64,000 bases of DNA from Ulota crispa (Eukaryota > Streptophyta > Bryopsida > Orthotrichales > Orthotrichaceae): NCBI GenBank assembly GCA_963920765.1, contig OY987244.1, forward strand, positions 20,750,358 through 20,814,357, written 5' to 3'. Below are positions 33,851-46,588 of this stretch, in pieces (position 1 is the stretch's first letter; each line of letters begins with the position of its first letter). The position numbers and the translations under genes were made by a program. Below the pieces are notes generated by a model. The model did not search any database and was not told where the DNA came from. It was given only the letters and a program-made list of their open reading frames with translations.

Positions 33851-34874
33851 AAGTACTGTACATAATCTGGTTTTGTAGAAGTAATTTGATGAAATTATTG
33901 TTCGCGCCTTTTCGTATCTGACATCTGGTAATTTGATAGGAGAAGTATATATCCGTATATCTACAGAAATATTTATTCATTTCACAATTGAGGTGCATTG
34001 AAAGTCTTTAAAAATCATCATATGAATACTTCTCTGTACTAAATAAACATGTGGAAGTAACATGGAATGAGTAAGACCGAATGGAGGTTTATGTATTACT
34101 AAATACAAATTGTAGACGCGTAGCATCGCTTGCTAACGATATTTATACAGTTCTAATGAAACATATAATTTCTAAAATACATCTCAATTGATTGAAAATG
34201 AATAATGTGATAGTTTTAATTAACATTATGAATGTAAAGCAAGGCTTTAAAAACGAGTTAAAAATTTCTATATACTGGTTCTGAATGTAGTCCCAGTGCA
34301 CATCTGTCTATTTTCAACTACTTGACTGCAAATACGGGTTTCCAAATGTAGTGAAACAGCATCCTCACTCTATGCACGGAACCTGGGTTTTGCCCCTGTA
34401 AACAAATGGAGTGAGTTCCAAGTCATCTTTGGTCATGGCCTACGTACCGATCCCAAGCTGTCAATTGAACTCTAAAAAGCATTTGGCGCCTGAATTTGCG
34501 TAGTGCTTAGCGTGAGCAGCGCGGGTGAACGGTGAACTGACTATCAATATATAGCTAGCCTGTAGAAAATAGCGAACTTTTTTTGGTTGTATTTTATGCT
34601 AATGGGGAGTACTTTTTTTTTACAGAGTCTAACTTTAATTTTAAGCAAAGCAAAATTTAGAACCCTGCAAAAAATGGTTAAAAATGGGAAATACTGGATT
34701 TTATTTAATGAAGTTCAAAATTTCTCCAAAGATTGGCTAGAGTGAGGAGTACAGGAGAGAATTGCTTGGGTAATGCCAAATCCAGGATCGCAACAAGGTT
34801 TGGAAGAAATCCAATAATGAGCAGTATGAGGAAGGACTTATTCCTAATGCATTTAGGGTGATGCTGGAGCACTC
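33851..34874. other. Gene 1 downstream flank
   Basis: Mixed-composition DNA without recognised repeats up to about 34560, where AT-rich DNA resumes. No further gene is supported. Confidence 0.45.
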
Positions 34875-35038
34875 TTAGGGCTTCTTTCCATGTGAGGGGG
34901 GTAGCCGATGGAGTTAAAATAGACCACCAATCATGTTGTTAGATGAAATTTTAGTTTTTTGTACCCCGATATGACTGGTGATTGTTGGTCTATTTTTATT
35001 TCCACTGGCCACCCCTCTCACATGGAAGGAGGCCCTTA
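34875..35038. mobile_element. Tourist/Harbinger-like MITE (164 bp)
   Basis: TTA duplication on both sides. Ends GGGCTTCTTTCCATGTGAG and CTCACATGGAAGGAGGCCC are inverted, and pairing continues inward (AATAGACCACCAATCA against TGATTGTTGGTCTATT). Confidence 0.85.
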
Positions 35039-38000
35039 GTATCTCAAAAAAAAGCTCAATTTTGGAGAGAATATGTTGGGAAAGAAGTATCAATGTCTAT
35101 TGTGAAGAAGAGCTATATCACAAACAAATGTGCAATGAATACTCTGCAAAGATTTTGCCTTTGACGCTTTAAACTAAGTTTACACTTTTAACTCTTGGAT
35201 TGATCAATAACTCAATATTGTAAATAGGCTAGGTTTGTCATTGTTGCAAAAATGTATTGCAAATATTTGCATATTTGTGTATGGTGTTTTGACAACAATT
35301 GAAAACACTACTATAGAGGCCAAGAGACAATTCACAAATGCAATGCAAGGGGTTTGAATTGACTTTCTTGTAATAGCCCACATGGGAAGGTCTCTAGAGG
35401 CACGTTGATATTAACTTTGAAATGCCCAAGGCATCAAGGTTTAGTGTGAAAAACACCAAAATTTTGTGCATGGGCATTTATCTAGGGATTGATAAGGCTC
35501 ACAATATTCTTAACATGTTTGGAATTAACATGTTTGGAGGTTGGAATTGCATGCTCCTAACGTGGAAAATTTGTTTAACTAAACATTGTAAATTTGAAGA
35601 TGGTAGGAGCACCCAATACCAATAATGTATTTAACAATGTCACTCTCTACACAAGATGTTCATTCTAAAACTTAAATCTAGGTAAATACAATTGACATTA
35701 CTTGCTCACAAATGACATTTAATCTTAAATGAGGTTATTTTGTGCAATCCATTTAAGCTTTGCAAAGGGACACAAATAATCATTTTACAGAAATACAAGT
35801 TGTTGTGAGTGAAGATGTTGAGTAAATTTTTACAATTTTCAAAGTGCGTTGTAAGAGTGTAAAAAAAGGGTGCTAGCAATGGAATTTAAAGACTATAAAC
35901 AACATTGGAAGATGTTGCAGAGTTTTGCACAATATGACTATACATAATGACTGGAGAGAAAACTTTGAGCTCATTTTTGTATCAACCACTACAAAGAGAA
36001 CACATGCACATAATCTGCACATTTTGTGAGAAATTTAGAGACATGTGAGTGAGAGTGTAACCATGGGTTACGTTCTTGAGCAACTTTGTGCACTTTTAAA
36101 GAAAATGGTAGGATTTGAGTATGAGTTTTTGTTACAAACATAAAACACAAAGAAACAATTGACTTTTTCTATGTGTTTTTTCATATCAATTAGCTTCACT
36201 TAAATGCATTTGTGCCCTTCATTTCAAAGGCTATGGAAAGGTGGGCTAATTCCTTGCTCATTTTTACTATAGAAGGACAAACATTTGCTCAAACTCACAC
36301 ATGTTAAATTCAAATTAGACTTCCCAATTGCACTTCATTTTAGCTTAAGATCTCTATTTTGTATATGAAAGAAATACTGATTTAGCATGTTACTATAGTA
36401 CACACTAAAAAAAGGCACTTGGAACTTGCTAATAGTTGGTGCCACCATTGAGTAGCTAATTTTATTCCCTTCCCACAAGTTCACACTTGTACACTCAAGC
36501 ATTTGGCACCATCAAAACATCAACAAAAAAAATGCAACTCTTTAAAACAATTAATTATATTTGAAGAACAAAAAACTGTGATCCTTTCACGCTCATATCT
36601 TGCAAAAAAAAAAAAGAATATAAATTGATATCTTGCATCCTCTTGTAGCCTAAATAAGTTTCAAACATTACAGCAACAAATTATGACCAATAATTAGACC
36701 TTGCCTAAATTAGAACCTCAAAAAGTTGACTAGAATTTTGGTTTGTACAATAGGCTTTGCGAATAAATCTTAAGCATGCCATATACAATTAAAAAAGGAG
36801 TCAAGTATGGTCTCTTTTCAAAAACCCAGTTAGGCTCATTTGAACATAACAAAATAAAATGATTTTTTTTGAATTTAGTCACTGTTCACAAACTTAGTCA
36901 AATTTCATAGATTATGTAAACTAGAGAGGTTGTAAACTTGTCAAGTATTACTTTCTTTTCTTTTGTGGATACTAAAACAGTACAATAATATTTAAATCCA
37001 CATAAGTATAAATTTTTACTACATTTTATCTTTTTGTAAATTAATGCCACACACACAAACCAAAACAAACTAGTTTTGTTCTTGTGTTGAAACATCTAAC
37101 ATGACTTGATGTTACATGCACTTAATATCTAGATGGAATCAATGAACCAGTTCATTTTATTTAGTCTTGTAGTATATCCCCTAAATGCCTGTGGCACCAA
37201 ATTTTGATGTTGACAGTACTTTGAGGTCCAACAAACCTAACCAAGTTTCTATTTTTAGTAGTTTTTATTTTGGAATCATTCTTTTTGAAGTCTAATTTTA
37301 GTATCAAAAAACCAATTTTGAACATGATTGATTTTGATCTTTTTATTCAAGATTTTGTGCAAGGGTCTTGACTTTCCTTAGTGTTGAGAGCTCTTGGAAA
37401 TGAACCTCAAATACACTAGATCTTAGAGAAAAATTTACACTAGAAATTCATTATAAAAAATTGTAGAGGAGATTTTTAAAAACCATACCGTGATTTGAAT
37501 TATGTATGTTATGTCCAGTGACCTTATATTTTTTTGGTGACCAATGTTTTAGATCCAACATGTGAAAAGAGAATTGAAAGACTCCAAGTCATTTTTGCAG
37601 TTTTAACACCCTCATGATTAAACATTACAATCTTTCAATCCATAAATAACATTGTTGTGTTTTCTTTTCCTATGTGATCTCTAACATATCTAGTTTGAAT
37701 TAATACGGTTATTTAAACTTAATACATCTTATCAAAATGTTGGCTTTTTGTTCAGTTTAGAACAAATGCCTAGATGCTCAAGAAAGGCCTCAGGCATTTC
37801 GGGGATAATCAATCAGAAGTGGGTACATTAAATGCCATTCCAACTTTGTGAATTGATTGGTTGATTTGAAACTACCAATGCAGCAAGCGCAGCCTTTTGC
37901 CTTCAACTCATGATTTCTTACTCAACAAAGAAAACAAAATCCCGTACACCTATTCCAATGGCAGAGTCAATATATCTTTGCCAATGATTTGTTATTTTGC

Positions 38001-38604
38001 GAAATTCCAAGTTTAGCATATCAAGTATTCTTCAAATGCTTTTCTAGATTTTTTTTTTACTAAACAAATTTGGCTCTTATAAGTTAGCAACACCCATATC
38101 ACTGCACCCATAACCATCATCTTTAAAATTTTGAAAAATCTGTGGAAGTGAAGAGATGTAATTACAAGGATGTACAATATGTGAACATGACACCTTAGTG
38201 TTGGAATTAGGTGTAATTGTAATTGGATTTTTAAAAATTCACAACTTATTCTCACAATATCTAAATAATATATTCAAAAGTGCAAACTTATCATTTTTCT
38301 CTTGCTAATAGGATCATGTAATTTGCTAAATTTTTATTAATAATCATCATGTTCAAAACCCTTAATTTGACAGTTATGGGTGCTACTACATTAGTCATTT
38401 TTTTTTTAGAATTTTGAAATCTTCTTGTGGAATCACTAGAAGGAAAACGTGTCCTAAACAAGTGGTTCACAACAACTACAAATATCCATAATGATCACAA
38501 TTGAATCATTCAATAATTGTTATATAACCATTGAAGACATTTGCAATTGTTGACCAATTATTTAGGACATTGTTTTTCTTCTATTGAATTATTGCATGTT
38601 GATT
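35039..38604. other. 3.6 kb of AT-rich DNA, nothing recognised
   Basis: The longest stretch without any element I can delimit. Short open frames (60-80 codons) have the random Leu/Phe/Lys/Ile composition expected of AT-rich DNA. It may hold old, fully decayed repeats. Confidence 0.5.
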
Positions 38605-39147
38605 CTATCCCCTAAAGGCCCAAGGGGGTAAGGGCAAAACATACATGTGTTATAAAATGGTACTTTTGTAACTTTGATGAAATTTTCTTCAAAAGAGAAA
38701 ATAAGAATCATAATGTTAAGTAATTATCTGTACGGTCAAACACTCAAAAAAAGCTTTGGATTCTTATGTAATGAATTTAGGAGCTGTTACAATTTAATAT
38801 TCACCAAAATTACAAATTTTGCTCTTAGATTTCAAAACTTGGTATGATTAGTTAAAAATAGACATTCTATCCTAAACCTATAAAATGCAAGCTTTTGAAA
38901 GGGGAGAACATCATTAGTTTCCCGAAATAGTAGATTTTATAGCACTAGCAAATATTGAAGTGTTTGTCTTTGAAAAATTCTCCTTAGTGGAGTTTAACTT
39001 GGATTGACATGATTCAAGTTAAGTTGGAAAGTAGACTTGATTTTCTATCACACAAAAAAAATTTGAAAAAAGATTTTTTTTGTCTCAAATAGCCCAAAAA
39101 AAATGGGCGGCGACCAAGAAATGGCTGATTGGGCGCTTAGGGGTTAA
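38605..39147. mobile_element. piggyBac-like MITE, subfamily C (543 bp)
   Basis: CCCCTAAAGGCCCAAGG start and GGGCGCTTAGGGG-TTAA end. The left target has decayed to CTAT. It carries AATTTAATATTCACC at 38791-38805, the uninterrupted form of a site that is occupied in the related element at 42104-43581. Its right TTAA is shared with the next element. Confidence 0.8.
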
Positions 39148-40070
39148 CCCCCAAAGGCCCAAGCCTTTTTTTTGTGAAAATCACTAAAAGTTGCCACTTC
39201 TAGAAGGTTTAGTAAAAATGGATTTTATGTTTTGTTTTTGGAAAATCCAACCATAGGATCTTGCCCTAGACTAGAAGAGGTACTTGTGGGAAAAAAATCA
39301 GCTCATTCCAGATGGAGAGGAGTGAGATATTTCCATCTAAAGTGAAAAAAAAAGTTTTTCCAATGCTGCCTGAAAATTTTAGAAGCCTTTGACCACTCTT
39401 ATAACAAAAAATTGCTTTACCCAAAGTTGCACTGTATTTTTTCCATGTAGGAGATCAAGTTAGGCATGTGTGGGAGAATTTTCTAATCAATTGGAACTAT
39501 ACAACACATGGGAAAAAAATAGTAAGTAAAAAGAAGTAGAGAATGAGTCAAAACACCAAATTGTTAAAAATTTAATTATTGAAATGAAAAATGCAAATCC
39601 CAATGGTTATAATGTTGTGATAAGCAATCTACTTCTTTTGGTTTAATTTTTTTCCAAAATATTGAAAATTAAGTAAAATACTGAACATCAAAATTTATTT
39701 TAGAGTAGGGAATCCATAACTGCCCGCAAACAGAAACGCTTCATAACTCTCATCTCATTGATTGAATTGAATGATTCAAAGCTTCTCACATATGAAAAAA
39801 ATCTAAAGAACCAATTTCAAAATTTTATTTAAAAAAAATGTAATTTCTAAAAAAGTTTTTGGGCTGCCGAGACGGGCAACCCTCCCCAAAATTTCATGAA
39901 TTTATGTATAACTTCTTAGTCAAATGTTAGAATGAAGAAAAAATTAAATGCCCACATGGATCTTTGAAATCCCCACCTTCAATAAAAATTTCAGAAAATC
40001 ACACAAAGTAGCTTAGCCATAGGTACATGCACAAAGTCCAACCTGTCCCCCTTGGTCCTTCAGGGGTTAA
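39144..40070. mobile_element. piggyBac-like MITE, subfamily A (927 bp)
   Basis: TTAA at 39144-39147 (shared with the preceding element) and 40067-40070, CCCCCAAAGGCCC start and CCTTCAGGGG end. Collinear with 5216-6151, including the CATAGGATCTTGCCCTAGAC block and the GATCAAGTTAG block. Confidence 0.88.
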
Positions 40071-40227
40071 TGTATGATATGCACAATGAACTTATAATGC
40101 GTCAGTTGCTTATTAATAGTGTTGTTGGAATATGACCAAGACACCATTACACAATATTAAGGCATCAAGGTTAGGATAATACTAATAGTAGTGGAATAAC
40201 ACAATTTTAAGGGAGAAATTAAAGTAA

Positions 40228-40643
40228 GGAACTGATACATGTACCACCCCTTCTTGACTATTCTACCACACCCTACTATAAATGGTCAATATTTAAAATA
40301 CTAAAATAAGTGTGTACCACAGGAAAAACATCAAAAATTTGAAAACACAATTAATATAGAAGATGTAGTTTAATTTTGTTGTTGAGCTCTTAATCTTGCT
40401 CATAGTATTAATTTTAAAAAGTAGAAATTAAACTAAACATAATTTAGATTTTTTAATTAATACTATGAGCGGGATCTAAAGCTAAAAAATAAAATCAAAG
40501 TTGCAACTTCTATGTTAAGTTGTATTTTCAAATTAGTGATGTTTTTCTTGTGGTCCACAACCACTTTAGTATTATAAATATTGACCATATATAGTAGGGT
40601 TTGGTAGAATAGTCAAGAAGGGGTGGTACATGTATCAATTCCC
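40228..40643. mobile_element. Foldback TIR element (about 416 bp)
   Basis: GATACATGTACCACCCCTTC and its complement near 40613-40636 begin long inverted arms (also TTGACTATTCTACCA and TGGTAGAATAGTCAA). A second inner palindrome (CTCATAGTATTAATT against AATTAATACTATGAG) forms the core. Superfamily not determined. Confidence 0.75.
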
Positions 40644-41532
40644 TTAAGGTAGAGATCAACATTTGGGGCTCCATAAATACTATGATGCTCCCTGTTTTTT
40701 CATTTTCTTTTGCGATCCTCATAGTTCTTTGAAATTTTTTTACTTACAATTTTTTTTAATGAATCTAGGTGATTTTGTAGCTTAATTGTTTTGAAAAGTA
40801 CACATCTATGGATTTGCTTTGTTACAAGTTTATTATGGTTTATTAAAGACTATTTCATCAATTTTGGTCTCTATGAATCTCAAAATTTCATGCTATCAAA
40901 TGTTTTGTATTTAGATCCACAGGAAACTTATGTACAAAGAACAATTTTTTGGAAACATGTACATGACAAAAATATTCTTAGTTTAAAAAAAAGGATAACT
41001 CCTAGCCCGGTTTTTCAAATTCAAACATCTACTTTGGACTTGAGTTAGTAACAAAAGCTTCAATCTAATAAAATTAATCTCCAGCCAAGCGCCATGTTTC
41101 CACTATAGGTTTGATTTTGGCCATAGATTTTTGAAAAAAGAGATCGTTCCATCTGCTCCACAACGAGGTGCTATACCTTAGTTTGTCTTAGCTTTTTGAT
41201 TTAACGGAGGCCTGACCTAATTTTGTAGCTCAAAATCTCTACTGTGGCAAGAAAAGGAAAAAAAAACAAGAACAAATTAAAATGAAAAGTACATAATAAT
41301 AATCAATAAGGAATTTTTTTCTCTGCAATGAGAACCTAAACACAATACATATTTACAAGGAAATTTTGACATCAATTATAAACGGCCTTCTTTTCAAATC
41401 ATTATCTTCATGTAAGTGAATAAAAGATTATGTTTTTACACTAGATCCAAAATATTCTCTTGTACCATTGCTTAAATTTTGTATGGTTTCTTGCAATAAT
41501 TCAAAATCATTTTGTATGATTATGCTTATAAT
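40644..41532. other. AT-rich DNA, nothing recognised
   Basis: No supported feature. Confidence 0.45.
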
Positions 41533-41761
41533 TTAACCCTTGAATGGCCCATCGGCCTTTTGTGGCCGTATGTATGGTCGTATGTACAGCCGTAGTTGAG
41601 ATGTTTAAGGGTTTTCCAAAAAAGTTATGCACCCATCATTGTACAACTCTTCAATATGTATGGTTGTAAAACTTAATTTCCAACTAATTCAAACTTCTGA
41701 ATATTAATTGCGACCGTATTTGGTACCATATCTCTAAAATCCAAGGGCCTTCAGGAGTTAA
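41533..41761. mobile_element. piggyBac-like MITE, subfamily D (229 bp)
   Basis: TTAA at both ends, CCCTTGAATGGCCC start and GGGCCTTCAGGAG end. Sister copy of the nested element at 12083-12301. Confidence 0.8.
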
Positions 41762-41881
41762 GGAAATATTGCATATGATTTGTAACAGACTTGGATACAA
41801 TCACGTGAATGGTCAAAGACCTTGATGTTACATGAAAATAACAACAAAATATACAAAAAAAAAAAAAATTTAATATTTAAT

Positions 41882-42006
41882 CACTACAAGAAAATGGGCA
41901 TTGTATCTTTATGACCCTGAGTTATGCTTGTGTTGAGTCATTCATAATTCTAAATGACTCACGACAATCAAAAGTCAAATTCATAAAATGCCCATTTTTT
42001 TTAGTG
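41882..42006. mobile_element. CACTA-type MITE (125 bp)
   Basis: CACTACAAGAAAATGGGCAT on the left and ATGCCCATTTTTTTTAGTG on the right. The CACTACAAGAAAA terminus is characteristic of En/Spm elements. Flanking triplets AAT and AGT agree at two of three bases. Confidence 0.75.
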
Positions 42007-42294
42007 AGTGGTCTTTGTTTTTTATTCATTTTTATTTTAAAATATTTTATAAACAAAAAGGTATGTATATATAAAAGTTGATGTATTTTATGTCATGAGA
42101 TACTAAACCCCTAAACACCCAAGGGGGTAAGGGCATAATATAGATGTGTTATAAAATGATACTTTTGTAACTTTGATGAAGTTTGCTATAAAAGAGAAAA
42201 TAAGAATCATGATGTTTAGTAATTACCCATACAGTCAAAATATTCAAAAAAAAATTTTGGACTCTTATTTAATGAATTTAGAAGCATTTATCAT

Positions 42295-42878
42295 TTGACC
42301 CCAAAAGGCCCAAGTGGCCCCTCGAGAGCCAAGTGGGGTTTTGGGCATGTACTTACAGCTACACTACTTTGTGTGTTTTTTTGAAACTTTTATGGAAGTT
42401 GGGGAATTCAAAGATCTGCGCAGGTATCTAATTTTTTCTTCATTTAGACATTTATTGAAGAAGTTAAAAATGGATTTCTGGAAAATAAGGGAGAGCGAGC
42501 AGCCCAAAATCTTCTCCAAACCACTCCTGCCTGCAAACTAAAACTTCTCATAACTTTCATCTCATCTGTCAAAACTGAATGATTCAAAGCCCCCTACGTA
42601 CATATAAGTCTAAAGAGCTTATTTTTTGTTTTTATTTTCAAAAAATGTAAATTTTGAAGAAGTTTTTGAGCTGCCTGCCCTCCTTTGTTTTCCAGAATTT
42701 CATTTTTAACTTCTACAATAAATGTCTAAATGAAGATAAAATTAAATACCTGTGTAGTTTTATGAATTCCCCATCTTCCATAAAAGTTTCAAAAAAACAC
42801 ACAAAGTAGTGTAGCTGTAAGTACATGCCCAAACCCCCATTTGGTCCCAAAGGGGCCACTTGGGCCTTCAGGGGTTAG
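42295..42878. mobile_element. Foldback piggyBac-like element, subfamily A ends (584 bp)
   Basis: TTGA-CCCCAAAAGGCCC and CCTTCAGGGG-TTAG. Both halves are inverted copies of the right half of subfamily A (AAACTTTTATGGAAG against CTTCCATAAAAGTTT; TTCAATAAATG-type and CTCATAACTTTCATCTC blocks). It sits where the related element at 38793 has a single TTAA. Confidence 0.75.
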
Positions 42879-42959
42879 TATTCATCAAAATTACAAATTT
42901 TATTCATAGAATTCAAAATTTGGTGTGATTGGTTAAAAATTGACATTATACTGTACCCG

Positions 42960-43288
42960 GAGAGCAGATTTGGCAGTTAGATGCTGAATTAATTAATTTT
43001 TCAGAAAAACTAGATTCGGCAGTAGAGTTTATAATTTCTTTAAGATTCGGCAATAAAAGAAAACTGATATTACTTGGCAATTAGCCCTTGGTACAGAGTT
43101 CAGGATAGATTGAGCCTTCTAAAATAAGCCTAGACTTTCCAAAGCTAACTAAACTTAATTTAATGATTTCTAGAATGTTTGGTATTTCAATTTATTGTTT
43201 TTTTTTGTACATTGGGCATTTTTGGAGAATAATATATGAAATAATTTGGCTAAATTTAGAAAAATTGTTTTATGGCAAATCTGCTCTC
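42960..43288. mobile_element. Short TIR insertion, unclassified (329 bp)
   Basis: GAGAGCAGATTTGGC and GCAAATCTGCTCTC form its inverted ends. The segment is absent from the related element at 38605-39147, which shows it is an insertion. Internal GATTCGGCA repeats occur. Target duplication not resolved. Confidence 0.55.
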
Positions 43289-43638
43289 AACCTAAAGTAT
43301 TCAAAACTCCAAAATGCACTTTTTTTGAAGGAGAGAACATCATTAGTTTCCAAAATAGTAAATTTTGTAATACTAGCAAATATTGAAGTGTTTGTCTTTG
43401 GAAAATTCTCCTTCACGAAGTTTAACTTGGGTTGACATGATTCAACTTGAGTTGGAAAGTAGACTTGCATTTCTATTTGAAATTATTTTTCATTTAAGAA
43501 AAAAACTTTTTTGCATTTCAAGCAAGCCTGCAAAAAAAGGGCAGCATCTAGAAAATGGTCAATTGTGTGCTTAGGGATTTAGGCATATTAGTGGAGGATG
43601 CTAAACTTGACACAAAGTTCCACACAAGTATACATTGT

Positions 43639-44564
43639 TTAATCCCTAAAGGACAATGGCCTTTGTTTTGTCAAAAGACACTCAAAACTGCCACTTCTAT
43701 GGCAAAGAGTAAAAAAGTTTAAAAATTGGTCTTTTTGCATATCTAACCGTAGGATCTTCTACTAGACTTGTATAAGAAAGTGTCATTCAAAATTTAAAAA
43801 CTCAACTAACAAAAATTGCAAGATATTTGCGTTTAAAGTATAAAAAACAAGTTTTTTTGCACCTTGCAAGACTAGATTATTTAACTTTAAACTTTTTTAA
43901 CTAAATTTTTTTGCACCATGGAGTTTTGAGGTTTATTTTTTTATGCTGGGGAATTGAGTTGAGAATCTTGGAAAAAACCCATAACAAAAAATACTTCATT
44001 TTCATTCTTTAAAAAAACATTAGGTAGAAGAAGGTATGAGATTGAACAAAAACTTAAATTGCTAGTAACCTTGCAATGGAATTGAAACTCAATAATCCCA
44101 ATGGTGAGGTTGTTCTAGAAAGCAACTTCTACCTCTCCAACAATTTGTTTTGAAAAATTGTTAAACCCACATTCAAAAATGAAGTTTATAAGTTATTTTT
44201 TCAAGAAGATGCTTGAGTTGCCCAAAAATCAAGATTGTCCATAACTTTCTCATAACTAGTCCAAATGGAATGAATCAAAGCTTCAGATGTAAACAAAGAT
44301 ATAATCTACAAGGGAAATTTATATAAAAACAAAATCAAGTTTTTATAAAAAAAATTTGCTGCCCGGACCCCCCAAATTTGTGCTTATTTGGGCATAGCTT
44401 TTGCTCCTTGGCATTGATTGGAATAAAAATTATGTTCCCCTAAAGCTAATGTATTTTCCTATCTTCAAAAAAAATTTAAAAAATCAAGAAAAAGTTTGAA
44501 GTTGTAGGTACCTTCCCGAAATCCCATTTGTCCTCCGAACAGACAATGGTCCTTTAGGGGTTAA
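43639..44564. mobile_element. piggyBac-like MITE, subfamily B (926 bp), young
   Basis: TTAA at 43639-43642 and 44561-44564. Nearly identical to 19448-20373 until about 44450, after which the last 110 bp differ strongly. Confidence 0.9.
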
Positions 44565-44963
44565 CTTAGTCAAATATGGATTAGTTTATCTAATTACTTT
44601 CAATGAAGATGGAAACCTTTTATGCTTACATTTAACTAAATTTAACGCATTATTCATTAAATTGGGAAAAGGGAGTTTCCCAAAACTTATTTTTGGAATA
44701 CTAGATTTTGTATTTGTGAGAATATTTCAACGATTTGAAGTGATTTTTTTGATAATTCTTATAAGGTATTTCATAATTGATGTAAGATCTTGAAGAAATC
44801 ATCATAATATTCACTCTAAATTACCTGAAAACTCTTAAAAGTGAAAAATTCAAAAGTCCCAATATGTAAGTTTTTTTTCCAATTTAATGAATAATGCGTT
44901 AATTTGGATTGTACAAATTCTGAAATTTGTCATTTAGTTGTAGGAGACATGTGAAGAACACTA
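44565..44963. other. AT-rich DNA, nothing recognised
   Basis: An AATTTAATGAATAATGCGTTAA-type segment near 44880 is an inverted match of 44637-44662, so a degenerate TIR element may span about 44637-44903. Confidence 0.35.
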
Positions 44964-45068
44964 GGAGATGTGTGGTGTACATTGGGAGATGTGTGGTGTA
45001 CATTGGGAGATGTGTGGTGTACATTGGGAGATGTGTGGTGTACATTGAGAGATGTGTGTAGAACATCA
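44964..45068. repeat. 21-bp minisatellite, five copies
   Basis: Units of GGAGATGTGTGGTGTACATT plus G. The first four are virtually identical and the fifth is diverged. Because 21 is a multiple of three, all frames show a seven-residue peptide repeat, which explains the short open frames on both strands. Confidence 0.9.
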
Positions 45069-45691
45069 AATTGTGTTTCCAAAACATCAAGAGAGGTACG
45101 TCCCTCAGATAAGGAGATCTCTTTCTGTTTTGCACACAAAGTCCAAAAACACATGAATAATCCAAATCCAGTTAAATGTGTGTTTTTTTCTAAACATGGA
45201 CAAGATTAAAAAAATGTTCTTTGTTGCCAATTATTTTCATTGATACATATGAGTGAATTGTATATTCAATTAATTAGAACATTGCACGTGATTGGATGAA
45301 AAGCATCCAATCATTCTAGATATGTGCTAATCAGTTATTGAAAAAATCAAAACTTCAATCCATTGTTAAGATTTTGGGTAAGTCTAAACAAGTGCAATAT
45401 TTGTAGTCACTTTGTGGTATTCGGACCAAACGTATGTTTCATTACTAGCTTCAAGGACTAGAAAATGTTACAACAGTTCAAGCTTATTATCGAAGTTATG
45501 CTCCAAAAAGCTTTTTTTTGGTTGGAGGCCAAACAAACAATTGGTATATATGGCCCAACTTCTTACCACCATTACCCCCAATGGTGCCGATTTCGGAGAA
45601 GCTTCAATAAATAAAACCAAATGGATGAGAAGTGCGTACCCTCCAAAGTTTACCCTTTTGAATGATGAAAAATTTGGACCACCTTGTACTG
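45069..45691. other. AT-rich DNA, nothing recognised
   Basis: A plus-strand frame of 96 codons (45412-45702) has no recognisable motif or splice context. I do not call it. Confidence 0.4.
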
Positions 45692-46588
45692 TACAGTACT
45701 AAAAAGAAAGAGTACATAACACCCTTTTATGGCATCCAAAGCAAGAGATTCAAAGAAGTATATATAACTAGGTATAACAAAGAATATAACTGACATTTCA
45801 TTTTCACATTTTTAATATGAGATCCTCATGCAATCTTGATCAAGCACATCGAATTTCAGTTACTAAAACCCAAAATCTTATTTTTGGTAAATGGTTTTGC
45901 GTTACAATCATGGTTTTACAAGAAAGTTGATTAATAAATAGTGGTGATGAATTTTTGAGATTTGATTGCATGGATATGTAGGAGACATCCATACACACAT
46001 CTTCCTTTCAAACAAACATTTCCAAAGAAATTCAAAATTTCTTTTGCAGAGATTTTAATGTTAAAGTGATCATCACCAAATTTAGTAAAATACATATTTC
46101 TTCATGGAAATTAGTTTTTGGCAAAGAAAACATATCAACATGTTTAAGGGTACAAACTTAATCACAATGTATGAGTCAAATAACAAAAACTAATTTTCAT
46201 GAAGAAATATGTATTTTACTAAATTTAGTCATAATCACTCTGACATTAAAATATCTACATAATGAATTTTGAATTTTTTCAGAAATGTTTGTTTGAAAGA
46301 AAGATGTGCGTATGGATGTCTCCTACATGTCCATGCAATCAAATCTCAAAAATTCATCACCATTAATTATTAATCAACTTTCTTGTAAAACCATGATTTT
46401 GACACAAAATCATTTACCAAAAATAGGATTTTGGGTTTTAGTAACTAAAATTTAATATGCTTGATCAAGATTGCATGAGGATCTCATATTAAAAATGTGA
46501 GAATGAAATGTCAGTTGTGTTCTTTTTTATACATACTTCTTTGGATGCCATAAATGGGTGTTATGTACCCTTTCTTTTGGGTATTGTA
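45692..46588. mobile_element. Large foldback element 1 (about 0.9 kb)
   Basis: TA at both ends, CAGTACTAAAAAGAAAG start. Arms of about 430 bp are inverted copies (GAGATCCTCATGCAATCTTG against CAAGATTGCATGAGGATCTC; ATGGATGTCTCCTACATGTC block). A short core lies near 46140. TA target and CAGTA ends fit Tc1/mariner loosely. Confidence 0.75.

Larger units (their letters stand above)
42104..43581. mobile_element. piggyBac-like MITE, subfamily C, with two insertions
   Basis: CCCCTAAACACCCAAGGGGG at the start and GTGTGCTTAGGGA at the end. Flanking targets are decayed (TAAA, TTTA). The flanking and middle parts follow 38605-39147. It is interrupted by a foldback piggyBac-like element (42295-42878) and by a 329-bp TIR element (42960-43288). 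Confidence 0.75.

Noticed and set aside
44899-45209. Seven-residue repeat peptides on both strands
   Set aside because: The 21-bp minisatellite unit is a multiple of three, so every frame gives a heptapeptide repeat. No start context or homologue.
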